A stretch of 64,000 nucleotides of DNA from Alloyangia pacifica. GTDB lineage: Bacteria > Pseudomonadota > Alphaproteobacteria > Rhodobacterales > Rhodobacteraceae. The position numbers were made by a program, and so were the translations under genes. Of the stretch, positions 49,121-58,936 are shown piece by piece (positions within the stretch are counted from its first letter, which is position 1; the number at the start of each line of letters is the position of its first letter). The stretch covers positions 310,001-374,000 of the forward strand of contig NZ_JAIVKX010000003.1 of NCBI RefSeq assembly GCF_020524285.1, given 5' to 3'. Under the pieces are notes generated by a model that saw nothing but the letters and a program-made list of their open reading frames with translations, did not search any database and was not told the origin of the DNA.

Positions 49121-50635
49121 ATGGGGGCCTGCGCCTATACCGTCGCCTTCGACGGGGTCGAGGCGCGCCTTGTCGAGGTGCAATGCGCCGTCACCCCCGG
49201 CGTGCCCGGCTTCGCCGTGGTCGGCCTGCCGGACAAGGCGGTCTCGGAGGCGCGCGAACGCATCCGCGCGGCGCTGCAGGCGCTGGCCATCGCCCTGCCG
49301 TCGAAGCGCATCACGGTGAACCTCTCGCCCGCCGACCTGCCCAAGGAGGGCTCGCATTTCGATCTGCCCATCGCGCTCGGCCTGCTGGCCGCGCTCGAAG
49401 TGATCCCGGCGGACACGGTGGCGGAAACCGTGGCGCTCGGCGAGCTGACCCTCGACGGCGCGCTGGTTGCCGTGCCCGGCGCACTGCCTGCCGCGCTCAC
49501 CGCCGCCGCCGAATCGCGTTGCCTGCTCTGCCCCGCCAGTTGCGGTCCCGAGGCCGCCTGGGTCGAGGCCTGCCGCGTCCTCGCCGCCCGCGACCTGACC
49601 GAGGCGATCCGACATTTCACCGGGGCCGGCCCGCTCGAGCCCGCACGGCCCGGCCCGGCAGACCGCGCGCCGCAAGCCCCCGACCTGCGCGATGTCACCG
49701 GGCAGGAACGCGCCAAGCGCGCCCTGGAGATCGCCGCGGCGGGGCGGCATCACCTGCTGTTCACCGGCCCGCCCGGCACCGGCAAATCGATGCTCGCCCG
49801 CCGCCTGCCGGGTCTCATGCCACCGCTGGGCGCCTCCGAGGCGTTGGAGACGGCGATGATCCGCTCCCTCGCGGGCGAGCTCGCCGAGGGGCGGCTGTCT
49901 ATGGTCCGGCCCTTCCAGCAGCCACACCACACCGCCTCCATGGCGGCGCTCACCGGCGGCGGGCGCAGCGCACGGCCTGGGCAGATCAGCCTCGCACACA
50001 ATGGCGTGCTCTTCATGGATGAGCTGCCCGAGTTCCCCCGCAACGTGCTCGACAGCCTGCGCCAGCCGCTCGAAAGCGGCGAGATCACAGTCAGCCGCGC
50101 CAGCGCGCACGTTACCTACCCCTGCCGCTTCCTGCTGGTCGCCGCCGCGAACCCCTGCAAGTGCGGCATGGCCGGCGATCCCGCCCGCGCCTGCTCGCGC
50201 GCACCGATCTGTGCCGAGGATTACCTCGGGCGCATTTCCGGCCCGCTCATGGATCGTTTCGACCTGCGCCTCGAGGTCCCGCCCGTGACGCTCGAGGAAA
50301 TGTCGCTGCCGCCCTCGGGCGAGGATAGCGCCAGCATTGCCACCCGCGTCGCCGCGGCCCGGGCCCTCCAGACGGCGCGCTACGCGCGGCACCCGTCGAT
50401 CCGCACCAATGCCGACGTCGACGGCCGGCTGCTCGACGAGATCGCCACGCCCGATGCGGAGGGTCGCGCCCTGCTGCTGCGCGCCGCCGACCGCTTCGGG
50501 CTGTCGATGCGGGGCTATCACCGGGTGCTGCGGGTCGCCCGCACGCTGGCCGATCTCGCCGGGGAGGAAGAGCTGCGCCGTCCCCAGATCGCCGAGGCGC
50601 TGAGCTACCGGCTGGTCTCCCGCAGCACCGCCTGA
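49121..50635 (+). CDS. comM: ComM/YifB Mg-chelatase-like AAA+ ATPase
   Basis: 504 residues from ATG 49121 (AGGGGGA upstream). N-terminal Lon-S16-like fold (GVPGFAVVGLPDKAVSEARE, ITVNLSPADLPKEGSHFDLP), then AAA+: Walker A GPPGTGKS at 216-223, FMDELPEFPRNVLDSLRQPL, and the Mg-chelatase C-terminal domain. Family members act as helicases driving branch migration during natural transformation, although many carriers are not known to be competent. The last 31 bases overlap the convergent alpha/beta hydrolase gene. Confidence 0.95.
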   Translation: MGACAYTVAFDGVEARLVEVQCAVTPGVPGFAVVGLPDKAVSEARERIRAALQALAIALPSKRITVNLSPADLPKEGSHFDLPIALGLLAALEVIPADTVAETVALGELTLDGALVAVPGALPAALTAAAESRCLLCPASCGPEAAWVEACRVLAARDLTEAIRHFTGAGPLEPARPGPADRAPQAPDLRDVTGQERAKRALEIAAAGRHHLLFTGPPGTGKSMLARRLPGLMPPLGASEALETAMIRSLAGELAEGRLSMVRPFQQPHHTASMAALTGGGRSARPGQISLAHNGVLFMDELPEFPRNVLDSLRQPLESGEITVSRASAHVTYPCRFLLVAAANPCKCGMAGDPARACSRAPICAEDYLGRISGPLMDRFDLRLEVPPVTLEEMSLPPSGEDSASIATRVAAARALQTARYARHPSIRTNADVDGRLLDEIATPDAEGRALLLRAADRFGLSMRGYHRVLRVARTLADLAGEEELRRPQIAEALSYRLVSRSTA

Positions 50636-51504
50636 ACGAAGCGCCCGGCCCGGCGTAACGTGGCGCGCGCCTCGGGGATCCAGCCATCGAAGACCGGCCA
50701 GGCATGCGGCGCCCGCGGGTGAGTCTCGACCTCGACCCGGGCCCCTGCGGCCCGCAGGCGCGCTGCCATGCGCGCCCCGTCATCGCAGAGGATCTCGCTG
50801 TCCGACCAGCACAGGCGCACGGGTGGGCAGTCCGGATAGGCGCCATAGAGCGGCGACAGGCGCGGATCGTCGCGCGCCGCCCGGCCCGCCACGACCTCCA
50901 CCAGTTCCGAGATACGCCCCACCGGAAGGAAGGGATCGGCGCGTGCATTGCGGCGCAAGCTTTCCCCGTGCATCGCGAGGTCGGTCCACGGCGAAAAGAC
51001 CACCGCCCCCGCCGGCGCCTCGCCCCGCGCGCAGAGCACCGACAGCAGCGACAGCGCCAGCCCGCCGCCCGCCGAGTCTCCGGCCAGCACCACCTGCTCC
51101 GGCGCGTAGCCGAGCCCCCGAAGCCGACCCCAGCCGGCCGCGACCGCCTCGAAGGCTGCCGGAAAGGGCGCCTCCTGCGCCAGCGGGTAGTCGGGCGCGC
51201 AGACCTCGGTGCCCGAAAGTAGCGATAACCGCCCCATCACCCCCTGGTGCGTGCGCGGGCTGCCCGAGATGTAGCCGCCGCCATGGATGTAGAAGATCAC
51301 CCGCCGCGGGGCACAGGGCCCGGCGCTGATCCAATGCAGCCCGCCGGGCCGCCGTAGGTGCAGCAGGTGGATCGGCTGACGCATGAAGAGCGGCGCGTGC
51401 TGCGCGAGATCCCGCGCCGCCGCCTCGGGCCCCGGGGTGCGGGCAAGCCGCGGCTTGGCCAGACACCGCAGCCCGGCATTGAGCGCCGCCAGCTGCCAGC
51501 TCAC
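50605..51504 (-). CDS. Alpha/beta hydrolase, hormone-sensitive-lipase family
   Basis: 299 residues from GTG 51504, 23 bases after gshB; longer starts would run into gshB. Oxyanion motif IFYIHGGGYISGSP, nucleophile GDSAGGGLALS, acid in CWSDSEILCDDG and catalytic His in PRAPHAWPVFDG. Likely an esterase acting on short acyl esters; substrate unknown. Shares the gshB-yraN-rsmI strand and is convergent with comM with overlapping 3' ends. Confidence 0.86.
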   Translation of the reverse strand: MSWQLAALNAGLRCLAKPRLARTPGPEAAARDLAQHAPLFMRQPIHLLHLRRPGGLHWISAGPCAPRRVIFYIHGGGYISGSPRTHQGVMGRLSLLSGTEVCAPDYPLAQEAPFPAAFEAVAAGWGRLRGLGYAPEQVVLAGDSAGGGLALSLLSVLCARGEAPAGAVVFSPWTDLAMHGESLRRNARADPFLPVGRISELVEVVAGRAARDDPRLSPLYGAYPDCPPVRLCWSDSEILCDDGARMAARLRAAGARVEVETHPRAPHAWPVFDGWIPEARATLRRAGRFVQAVLRETSR

Positions 51505-51526
51505 CCCGCGCCGCCCCCGCCCGGGC

Positions 51527-52462
51527 TCAGGCCAGCTTGGCCTCGATCGCGCCCCAGATCTTTGCCGCGACATTGATCCCGTCGAAGCGTTCAAGTTCCT
51601 GGATCCCGGTCGGCGAGGTCACATTGATCTCGGTGAGCCAGTCACCGATCACGTCGATGCCGACGAAGATCTGCCCCTTTTCCTTCAGCACCGGGCCGAT
51701 GGTGGCGCAGATCTCGCGGTCACGCTCGGTCAGCTCGACCTCCTCGGGACGGCCACCCACGTGCATGTTCGAGCGCACCTCGCCCGCCGCCGGCACGCGG
51801 TTGATCGCGCCGACCGGCTCGCCGTCGACGAGGATCACCCGCTTGTCGCCCTTGCTCACCGCGGGCAGGTACTTCTGCACGATCAATGGCTCGCGTGAAA
51901 AGCCGGTAAACAGCTCGTGCAGCGAGCCGAGATTGCGGTCGTTCTGATCGAGCCGGAACACGCCCGCGCCGCCATTGCCGTAGAGCGGCTTGAGGATGAC
52001 GTCGCCATGCCTAGCCTTGAACGCCTTGATGGTCTCGAGGTCGCGCGCGATGGTCGTCGGCGGCGTCAGCTCGGGGAAGTTCAGCACCAGCAGTTTCTCG
52101 GGAGAGTTGCGCACCCAGAACGGGTCGTTGACCACCAGCGTGCCCGGAGCGAGCCGATCAAGCAGGTGGGTCGTGGTGATGTAGTGCATGTCGAAGGGCG
52201 GATCCTGCCGCAGCCAGACCACGTCAACCTCGGCGAGATCGACCACCTCACGCGGCCCCAGAATCGCCGGCTGCTCCGGCACGCGCTGCACCGTCATCCA
52301 CTGGCCGCGCGCGGTGATGCGACCTTCCTCGTAGGCAAGATCGTCGGGCCCGTAGTAGAACAGCTCGTGACCGCGCGCCTGCGCCTCTTCCGCGAGGCGA
52401 AAAGTGCTGTCTGCGTTAATGTTTACGGACCCGATCGGGTCCATCTGAAAGGCGATCTTCAT
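51527..52462 (-). CDS. gshB: Glutathione synthetase GshB
   Basis: 311 residues from ATG 52462 behind GGAGA. Ligates glycine to gamma-glutamylcysteine. ATP-grasp signatures: [20 protein letters not shown] near the N-terminus, [34 protein letters not shown], and [20 protein letters not shown]. Confidence 0.96.
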   Translation of the reverse strand: MKIAFQMDPIGSVNINADSTFRLAEEAQARGHELFYYGPDDLAYEEGRITARGQWMTVQRVPEQPAILGPREVVDLAEVDVVWLRQDPPFDMHYITTTHLLDRLAPGTLVVNDPFWVRNSPEKLLVLNFPELTPPTTIARDLETIKAFKARHGDVILKPLYGNGGAGVFRLDQNDRNLGSLHELFTGFSREPLIVQKYLPAVSKGDKRVILVDGEPVGAINRVPAAGEVRSNMHVGGRPEEVELTERDREICATIGPVLKEKGQIFVGIDVIGDWLTEINVTSPTGIQELERFDGINVAAKIWGAIEAKLA

Positions 52463-52543
52463 ATCGGTCTCCGCGCGTGGCTTTGGCCATACATGGCGCA
52501 GCGGCACGCAAGGCGCAATGGCAGGGGCCCGCCAGCGCAGCGG

Positions 52544-53002
52544 TTAGGGGCCGAAAGCGTTCTCGATCACCCGGATCATCCCGTGACGATCCATCAACGC
52601 CACATCGAAGCGCATGTCGCTGAGTGCGCCGAGCGGCTGAGTGCCGACGAATTCCTCCGCGCTTTTCTGCAGGCGGCGGATCTGCCGCTTGCCCAGATGC
52701 TCCAGAGCCTGGTCAAAACTCCAGCTTGCCTTCACCTCGACAAAGGCAAACCCATCACCGTCCCGGAAGATCAGATCGATTTCACCGCTGCGACCGCGCC
52801 AGCGCTGCCGGAGCAGCGGGTAACTCCGCCGCTCATAGTCCCGCTTAATCGCATCTTCGGCCGCGAGACCCGCATAGTAGCTCATTTCGCCGCGGGATCG
52901 CCGCCGGTGCTGCTCCGCCGCGACCCGGCGCGGCGGCATTGGCGCCCCAACCGGAGCCGCGCGGGAAAAATCGAATTCCATCTGCGTCGGATGTAGCGAC
53001 AT
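52544..53002 (-). CDS. YraN/UPF0102 nuclease-like protein
   Basis: 152 residues from ATG 53002 (AAAGGGG upstream). PD-(D/E)XK-like core RGRSGEIDLIFRDGDGFAFV, EVKA, with E and D and the EVK catalytic trio expected in YraN. About 30 extra N-terminal residues (SLHPTQMEFDFSRAA) precede the usual AEDAIKRDYERRSY start. Operon rsmI-yraN-gshB, the usual alphaproteobacterial order. Confidence 0.9.
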   Translation of the reverse strand: MSLHPTQMEFDFSRAAPVGAPMPPRRVAAEQHRRRSRGEMSYYAGLAAEDAIKRDYERRSYPLLRQRWRGRSGEIDLIFRDGDGFAFVEVKASWSFDQALEHLGKRQIRRLQKSAEEFVGTQPLGALSDMRFDVALMDRHGMIRVIENAFGP

Positions 53003-53128
53003 GGCGCCCCTTTCCCGAAACGTTTCGACCCATCTGTGCACGCCCTGTACGCGCGCCCTGTGCGCGCGCATTGCACTGCGCGAAGACCGGGTACTGCGCA
53101 AAGACCGGCCCCGCACCGCTTCCCTGCC

Positions 53129-53992
53129 TCAGCCCCGTTCCTTCGCGAGCTTGAGCGCAAGCTGGTAGACCGGGCGGCGCGCGATGCCGTTGGCCTGTGC
53201 CACGTAGTCGGCGGCATCCCGCACCGACATCTCGCCCAACGCCGCCTGCAGTTCCTCTTCTAGGTCAGATTCGCTAATTTTCTCCGAACTTCCCTTGCCG
53301 ATCAGCACCACGATCTCGCCTTTCGGCGGCGTCTCGGCGTAGACCTCGGCGAGCTCGTCCAGCGTGCCCTCGCGCACCTCCTCGAAGCGCTTGGTCAGCT
53401 CCCGGCAGACCGCCGCGCGGCGGTCCCCGCCCAGCGCCGTCGCCGCATCCGCCAGCATCGCGCCCAGCCGCTTCGGCGACTCGTAAAAGGCCAGCGTCGC
53501 CGCCTCCTGCTTCAGCGCGGCCAGCGCGTTGCGGCGCGCCCCCTTGGCGTTGGGCAGGAAGCCGGCGAAGAGGAAGCGGTCGGTCGGCAGGCCGGCCAGG
53601 GTCAGGGCGGTGACCACCGCCGAGACTCCCGGCGCCGCGGTCACCAGGTGCCCCTCCTCGCGCGCCGCCCGGGCGAGGTCGAACCCCGGGTCCGAGATCA
53701 TTGGCGTGCCCGCCTCCGAGGCGTAGGCGACGGATTTTCCCTCCGCCAGGAGCGCCATCAGCCGCGGCCGCATCCTCGCGCCATTGTGGTCGTGGTAGGC
53801 GAGGCAAGGCCGGTCGCCCAGCGGAATGCCGAGGATTTCCATCAGCCGCTTGAGGCTGCGCGTGTCCTCGGCCGCCAGCACGTCCGCCGCGCGCAGCACG
53901 TCGATCGCCCGCAGCGTGATGTCACGTGCGTTTCCGATAGGCGTGGACACCAGGTAGAGCCCCGGCACCAAACCGCTTCTTTCGGGATTCAT
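53129..53992 (-). CDS. rsmI: 16S rRNA 2'-O-ribose C1402 methyltransferase RsmI
   Basis: 287 residues from ATG 53992. Tetrapyrrole-methylase fold: GLYLVSTPIGNARDITLRAI, VLAAEDTRSLKRLME, SEAGTPMISDPGFDLAR, APGVSAVVTALTLAGLPTDR and FYESPKRL. Methylates the ribose of C1402 in the ribosomal P site. Divergent from the LpoA-like gene by 90 bases. Confidence 0.96.
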   Translation of the reverse strand: MNPERSGLVPGLYLVSTPIGNARDITLRAIDVLRAADVLAAEDTRSLKRLMEILGIPLGDRPCLAYHDHNGARMRPRLMALLAEGKSVAYASEAGTPMISDPGFDLARAAREEGHLVTAAPGVSAVVTALTLAGLPTDRFLFAGFLPNAKGARRNALAALKQEAATLAFYESPKRLGAMLADAATALGGDRRAAVCRELTKRFEEVREGTLDELAEVYAETPPKGEIVVLIGKGSSEKISESDLEEELQAALGEMSVRDAADYVAQANGIARRPVYQLALKLAKERG

Positions 53993-54082
53993 CACTGGAC
54001 CCGATCCCCCGCTGTACTATGATTGCTCCCAAATGCTCATGCGGAAGAACCGCTTGGGCGTCAACGAGGGAGCCAGCCACCA

Positions 54083-55273
54083 ATGTTCGCCCTTTTCGCC
54101 CGCGCCCGCAAGGCGCTGCGCCCCGCCGCCGTGCTTGCCACCGGCGTCCTGCTTGCCGCCTGCGATGTCTCGACCATGACCGATCTCGGCTCCGCCGGCA
54201 GCGGTGGCCCGAGCATCGACCCCGGCCAGACCGTGCGCGTGGCGCTGCTGGTGCCACAATCCGACCCCTCGGCTTCGGCCGTGGCGCGCGACCTCGAGAA
54301 TGCCGCGCGGCTCGCCATCGCCGATCTCGGCAACGCGCAGATCGACCTTGCGGTCTACGACACCGCCGGCCAGCCCGCCCAGGCCGCGGCCCAGGCGCAG
54401 CTCGCGGTCGACGAGGGCGCGCAGATCATCCTCGGCCCGCTGCGCGGCGAGGCCGCCGTCGAAGCCTCGAAGGTGGTCGCCGACGAGGGCGTCAACGTGC
54501 TCGCCTTCTCCAACAATGCCTCGATCGCCGGGGGCAACCTGTTCATCCTCGGCCCGACCTTCACCAATACCGCCGACCGCCTCATGGGCTTCGGCACCCG
54601 GCGGGGCGTGAACTCCGTCGCCGTGCTCTACTCGCAGGATGTGCCCGGCGAGTTCGGCCGCACCGCGATCAACCAGGCCGCCGCGCGCAACGGCGTGTCG
54701 GTGGTGGCCGAGCAGCCCTATGAGCTCAGCGTCGAGGGCGTCACCCGCACCGCGCAATCGATGAGCGGCATTATCGGCAGCAGCGGCGCGCAATCGGTCT
54801 TCATCACCTCCGACGCCACCAATGCCGCTATGCCGCTGCTGCTGCAGATCATGCCGGAATCCGGCGTCGACCCGGCGGTGACCCAGTACATCGGCCTGAC
54901 CCGCTGGGACGTGGCGCCGCAGCTCTTCTCCTACCCCGGCGCGCAGGGCGCGTGGTTCACCATGCCCGACCAGGCGATGCAGCGGAACTTCAACGCCCGC
55001 TATCGCGGCGCCTATGGCGCCGAGCCGCACCCGCTGGCCGGTCTCGCCTTCGACGGCGTCGCCGCGGTCGGCGCGCTGGTCGCGCAGGGCCGCAGCGATG
55101 CCCTCACCGGCCGCGCCCTGACGCAAGCCGCTGGTTTCCAAGGCACCGGCGGTGTATTCAGGCTGAAATCGGACGGCACCAACGAGCGTGGCCTTGCCGT
55201 CGCCACCATCCAGAACAGCCAGGTAACGATTCTTGACCCTGCCCCCTCCAGTTTCTCCGGCGCCGGCTACTGA
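54083..55273 (+). CDS. LpoA-like penicillin-binding-protein activator lipoprotein
   Basis: 396 residues from ATG 54083 (GAGGGAG upstream). Lipobox LLAAC with Cys at 27. The rest is a type-1 periplasmic-binding fold: VRVALLVPQSDPSASAVARD, IDLAVYDTAGQP, QIILGPLRGEAAVEASKVVA and VAVLYSQDVPGEFGRTAINQ. Outer-membrane LpoA activates PBP1a in gammaproteobacteria; alphaproteobacterial relatives lack its TPR domain, as here, so the role is inferred. The final 41 bases overlap glnD. Confidence 0.82.
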   Translation: MFALFARARKALRPAAVLATGVLLAACDVSTMTDLGSAGSGGPSIDPGQTVRVALLVPQSDPSASAVARDLENAARLAIADLGNAQIDLAVYDTAGQPAQAAAQAQLAVDEGAQIILGPLRGEAAVEASKVVADEGVNVLAFSNNASIAGGNLFILGPTFTNTADRLMGFGTRRGVNSVAVLYSQDVPGEFGRTAINQAAARNGVSVVAEQPYELSVEGVTRTAQSMSGIIGSSGAQSVFITSDATNAAMPLLLQIMPESGVDPAVTQYIGLTRWDVAPQLFSYPGAQGAWFTMPDQAMQRNFNARYRGAYGAEPHPLAGLAFDGVAAVGALVAQGRSDALTGRALTQAAGFQGTGGVFRLKSDGTNERGLAVATIQNSQVTILDPAPSSFSGAGY

Positions 55274-58031
55274 CACCCCTGACATCCTGCCGGACGACCT
55301 GATCGCCCCGGCCACGGAGATCTTCGACATCGCCGCGATCCGTGCCCGGGTCTTCGCCGCCCTCCCCGACGAGGGCGGCGAAGGCGCGGTGCGCTCCGCG
55401 GTGGTGAAGATCCTGAGCGAAGCCAGCAAGGCCAGCCGCGAGACCATCGCCCGGGAGTTTTCCCGCCAGCCGCACAATGCCTTCCCGGTCACCCATGCCT
55501 ACACCTGGGTCACCGACGGTCTGGTGCGCATCTGCTTCGACGTCGCCACGCAGCACCTGCACCGCAATCCGAACCCGACCAAGGGCGAGCGGCTCTCGGT
55601 GCTCGCCGTCGGCGGCTACGGGCGCGGCGAGATGGCGCCCTTCTCCGACGTCGATCTGCTGTTCCTGACCCCGCACAAGATCACCGCCTGGGCCGAGAGC
55701 GTCATCGAGTCGATGCTCTACATGCTCTGGGACCTGAAGCTGAAGGTCGGCCATGCCTCGCGCACGGTGAAGGATTGCCTGCGGCTCGGCGCCGAGGATT
55801 TCACCATCCGCACCGCCATGCTCGAGCACCGCTACCTGACCGGCCACAAGCCGCTGGCGGACGAGCTCGAGGACAGGCTCTGGAACGACCTTTTCAAGGG
55901 CACCGAGCGCGCCTTCGTCGCGGCCAAGCTCGAGGAGCGCTCCGAGCGGCACCGCAAGCACGGGCTGCGCTACGTGGTCGAGCCCAACGTGAAGGAGGGC
56001 AAGGGCGGGCTGCGCGACCTGCAGTCGCTCTACTGGATCACCAAGTATGTCCATCACACCGACGACACCGAGGATCTCGTGCGGCTCGGCGTGTTCCGAC
56101 CTGAGGAATACCGCACCTTCTACCGCGCCGAGGAATTCCTCTGGGCCACCCGCTGCCACATGCACCTCGCCGCGGGCCGCGCGGTCGAGCAGCTGACCTT
56201 CGACATGCAGGTCGAGGTCGCGGACCGCATGGGCTACGCGGACCGCGGCGGGCGGCGCGCGGTGGAATGGTTCATGCAGGACTACTTCCGCCACGCCACC
56301 TCGACCGGCGATCTCACCCGCATCTTCCTCACCTCGCTGGAATCCGAGCAGCAGAAGGACGCGCCGCTGCTGCTGCGCATGTTCAAGCGCGGCCCCAACG
56401 TGAAGGACGGCTACGAGGTGGTGCACAACCGCCTGGCCATCGTCGATCCGATCGCCTTCCTGTCTGACAAGATCAACCTGCTGCGCTTCTTCGAGGAAGG
56501 GCTGCGCACCGGCCTGCTGCTGCACCCCGACGCGATGCGGCTGGTGAAGGCCAACCTGCATCTCATCGACGACGACATGCGGGGCGACCGCGAGGCGCAG
56601 CGCATCTTCATGGACCTGCTGCTGAAGCACGGCAACCCCGAGCGTTCGCTGCGGCGGATGAACGAGCTTGGCGTGCTCGCCGCCTTCATCCCCGAGTTCG
56701 AGCCGATCGTGGCGATGATGCAGTTCAACATGTACCACAGCTACACGGTGGACGAGCACACCATCCAGTGCATCGGCAACCTGTCGCAGATCGAACATGG
56801 CGACCTGACCGAAGATCTGCCCGTCGCTTCCGAGATCCTGCGCGAGGGCGTGAACCGCAAAGTGCTCTACACCGCCCTGCTGCTGCACGACATCGGCAAG
56901 GGCCGTGACGAGGACCACGCCGTGCTCGGCGCGCAGATCGCCCGCAAGGTGGCGCCCCGCCTCGGGCTCAGCAAGCAGGAGAGCGCCACGGTCGAATGGC
57001 TGGTACGCTACCACCTGCTGATGTCCGACATGGCGCAGAAGCGCGACATCGCCGACCCGCGCACCGTGCGCGACTTCGCCAAGGCGGTGCAGACCCGCGA
57101 GCGGCTCGACCTGCTCACCGTGCTCACCGTCTGCGACATCCGCGGCGTCGGCCCGGGTGTGTGGAACAACTGGAAGGCGGCGCTGCTGCGCGCGCTCTAC
57201 CGCCAGACCCGCCGCGGGCTCGAGGACGGGATGGAGGCGCTCAACCGCGAGAACCGCGGCAACGAGGCCAAGAAGGCGCTGCGCGAGGCGCTCTCGGACT
57301 GGGATGCCAAGGCGCTGCGCACCGAGACCGGGCGGCACTACGAATCCTACTGGCAGGGGCTGCATGTCACCGCGCACGAGGTCTTCGCCCGGCTGCTGCG
57401 CGACATCCAGGATGACGAGATCAAGATCGACATCCACCCCGACGAGGACCGCGACGCCACCCGCGCCTGCTTTGCGCTGCAAGATCACCCGGGCATTTTC
57501 GCCCGGCTCGCCGGTGCGCTCTCGCTGGTCGGAGCCAATGTCGTCGACGCGCGCACCTTCACCTCCAAGGACGGCTATGCAACCGCCGCTTTCTGGATCC
57601 AGGACGCCGACGGCTCGCCCTACGAGGAGGCCCGCCTGTCCCGCCTGCGCGACATGATCCGCAAGACGCTGATGGGCGAAGTCCGCCCGCGCGAGGCGAT
57701 CGAGCAGCGCGGCAAGCTGAAGAAGCGCGAGCAGGCGTTCAAGGTGCCCACCTCGATCAGCTTCGACAACGAAGGTTCGGACATCTACACGATCATCGAG
57801 GTCGACACGCGCGATCGTCCCGGCCTGCTCTACGACCTGACGCGGACCCTGTCGGAAAGCCATGTCTACATCGTCTCGGCGGTCATCGCGACCTACGGCG
57901 AGCAAGTGGTCGACACCTTCTACGTGAAGGACATGTTCGGGCTGAAGTACTTCACCCCGTCGAAGCAGAAGATGCTGGAACGCAAGCTGCGCGACGCCAT
58001 CGCGGCGGGGGCGCAGCGGGCGGGGGTGTAA
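55233..58031 (+). CDS. glnD: [Protein-PII] uridylyltransferase/uridylyl-removing enzyme GlnD
   Basis: 932 residues from a TTG at 55233, the only plausible start before the conserved N-terminus; AGG lies nine bases upstream. Senses glutamine and modifies PII. Nucleotidyltransferase GGYGRGEMAPFSDVD with D139/D141, the GlnD linker, an HD domain (LLLHDIGKGRDEDH near 550) for deuridylylation, and two C-terminal ACT domains (DHPGIFARLAGALSL, DRPGLLYDLTRTLSE). The overlap with the upstream lipoprotein implies coupled translation. Confidence 0.96.
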   Translation: MTLPPPVSPAPATDTPDILPDDLIAPATEIFDIAAIRARVFAALPDEGGEGAVRSAVVKILSEASKASRETIAREFSRQPHNAFPVTHAYTWVTDGLVRICFDVATQHLHRNPNPTKGERLSVLAVGGYGRGEMAPFSDVDLLFLTPHKITAWAESVIESMLYMLWDLKLKVGHASRTVKDCLRLGAEDFTIRTAMLEHRYLTGHKPLADELEDRLWNDLFKGTERAFVAAKLEERSERHRKHGLRYVVEPNVKEGKGGLRDLQSLYWITKYVHHTDDTEDLVRLGVFRPEEYRTFYRAEEFLWATRCHMHLAAGRAVEQLTFDMQVEVADRMGYADRGGRRAVEWFMQDYFRHATSTGDLTRIFLTSLESEQQKDAPLLLRMFKRGPNVKDGYEVVHNRLAIVDPIAFLSDKINLLRFFEEGLRTGLLLHPDAMRLVKANLHLIDDDMRGDREAQRIFMDLLLKHGNPERSLRRMNELGVLAAFIPEFEPIVAMMQFNMYHSYTVDEHTIQCIGNLSQIEHGDLTEDLPVASEILREGVNRKVLYTALLLHDIGKGRDEDHAVLGAQIARKVAPRLGLSKQESATVEWLVRYHLLMSDMAQKRDIADPRTVRDFAKAVQTRERLDLLTVLTVCDIRGVGPGVWNNWKAALLRALYRQTRRGLEDGMEALNRENRGNEAKKALREALSDWDAKALRTETGRHYESYWQGLHVTAHEVFARLLRDIQDDEIKIDIHPDEDRDATRACFALQDHPGIFARLAGALSLVGANVVDARTFTSKDGYATAAFWIQDADGSPYEEARLSRLRDMIRKTLMGEVRPREAIEQRGKLKKREQAFKVPTSISFDNEGSDIYTIIEVDTRDRPGLLYDLTRTLSESHVYIVSAVIATYGEQVVDTFYVKDMFGLKYFTPSKQKMLERKLRDAIAAGAQRAGV

Positions 58032-58195
58032 GGTCCGGGCCCGATCCGCCCGGCCTCAAGGCGACGCCGCCGGGCGAGCGGTCGTCCATTGTGGCGCCGT
58101 CGGGTCGAGCCCGATGGACACCGCCGTCCCGGTGGGCGGGCGCCCGCCCAGCTCACGTTGCGCCCTAAGCTTCAAAAAGCAGAAGCCTCACAAAG

Positions 58196-58226
58196 CAAAA
58201 GAGCGGACCCAAAGGCCCGCTCTTTC
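58196..58226 (-). terminator. Rho-independent terminator of the cold-shock gene
   Basis: Minus strand AAAGAGCGGGCC-TTTG-GGTCCGCTCTTT (one G-T pair) followed by TTGCTTTG; about 40 bases after the stop. Confidence 0.85.
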
Positions 58227-58264
58227 GTGTTTCTCGGCAGGGCCTCAGCCCCGTCAGGATTGGC

Positions 58265-58471
58265 TTACACCAGTTCCAGGTTAACCGCCGACTCGCGACC
58301 GTCACGGCCTGCTTCGATGTCGAACGACACTTTCTGGTTGTCGGCGAGGCCGGTGAGGCCCGAACGCTCAACAGCCGAGATGTGCACGAAAACGTCTTTC
58401 GAGCCACCATCGGGTGCGATGAAGCCGAAGCCTTTGGTGGTGTTGAACCACTTGACGGTACCAGTTGCCAT
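58265..58471 (-). CDS. Cold-shock domain protein (CspA family)
   Basis: 68 residues, AGAGGA upstream. Single OB-fold with RNP1 KGFGFI (13-18) and RNP2 DVFVHI (26-31). Binds single-stranded RNA and melts structure. Divergent from a DEAD-box helicase across 465 bases, a functionally sensible pairing for low-temperature RNA handling. Confidence 0.95.
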   Translation of the reverse strand: MATGTVKWFNTTKGFGFIAPDGGSKDVFVHISAVERSGLTGLADNQKVSFDIEAGRDGRESAVNLELV

Positions 58472-58936
58472 GGTTGTATTCCTCTATCTGTGTCGCCCAC
58501 AAAGCGCAGCGACCTGGCGGCTCAACGTCGAATGCTGAGCCGTGGAGGAATCAGGAAACGAAATTCAGTAGCGGGACGTAAATGCGCCGTTCCGCCGGAA
58601 ATTGCAACGGCCAATATCGTGTCGACCCCGATAGGCCGTTGCCCGCGCATGCCCTCCCGTCACGCTCCCGCATTGACTTTTGCGCGCTTTCCCCCCATCT
58701 AGCTCCTCGTGATCGCCGGTTCCTTACCAGCCCGGGGCCAAACGCCCCGCGCCTGCGATGCCAGATTTCCCGCCGTTGGCACCCTCCCATGGGTCCGGCC
58801 TCGCGAAGGAGTTCTTGCGATTACGGCACTCGGGCAATCCGGCCCGTGCGTCCAATCGCAGTCCGCTGCACATCTCCTCCCGCGCAAAGGCGCACATACG
58901 GCGACGGCCCTCCCGGCCCTCCCCGAAAGGATTTTC
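58472..58936. other. Divergent leader region between the cold-shock gene and the helicase
   Basis: 465 bases without a supported gene. A TTGACT lies at about 58674 on the plus strand, but the -10 at 17 bases is poor. Both genes probably carry long 5' leaders, as is common for cold-inducible mRNAs. The helicase frame stays open upstream to 58709, but the sequence there is not helicase-like. Confidence 0.45.

Noticed and set aside
55158..57905. 915-codon open frame on the minus strand opposite glnD
   Set aside because: A shadow of glnD's GC-biased third positions; no domain is recognisable, while glnD has all its motifs.
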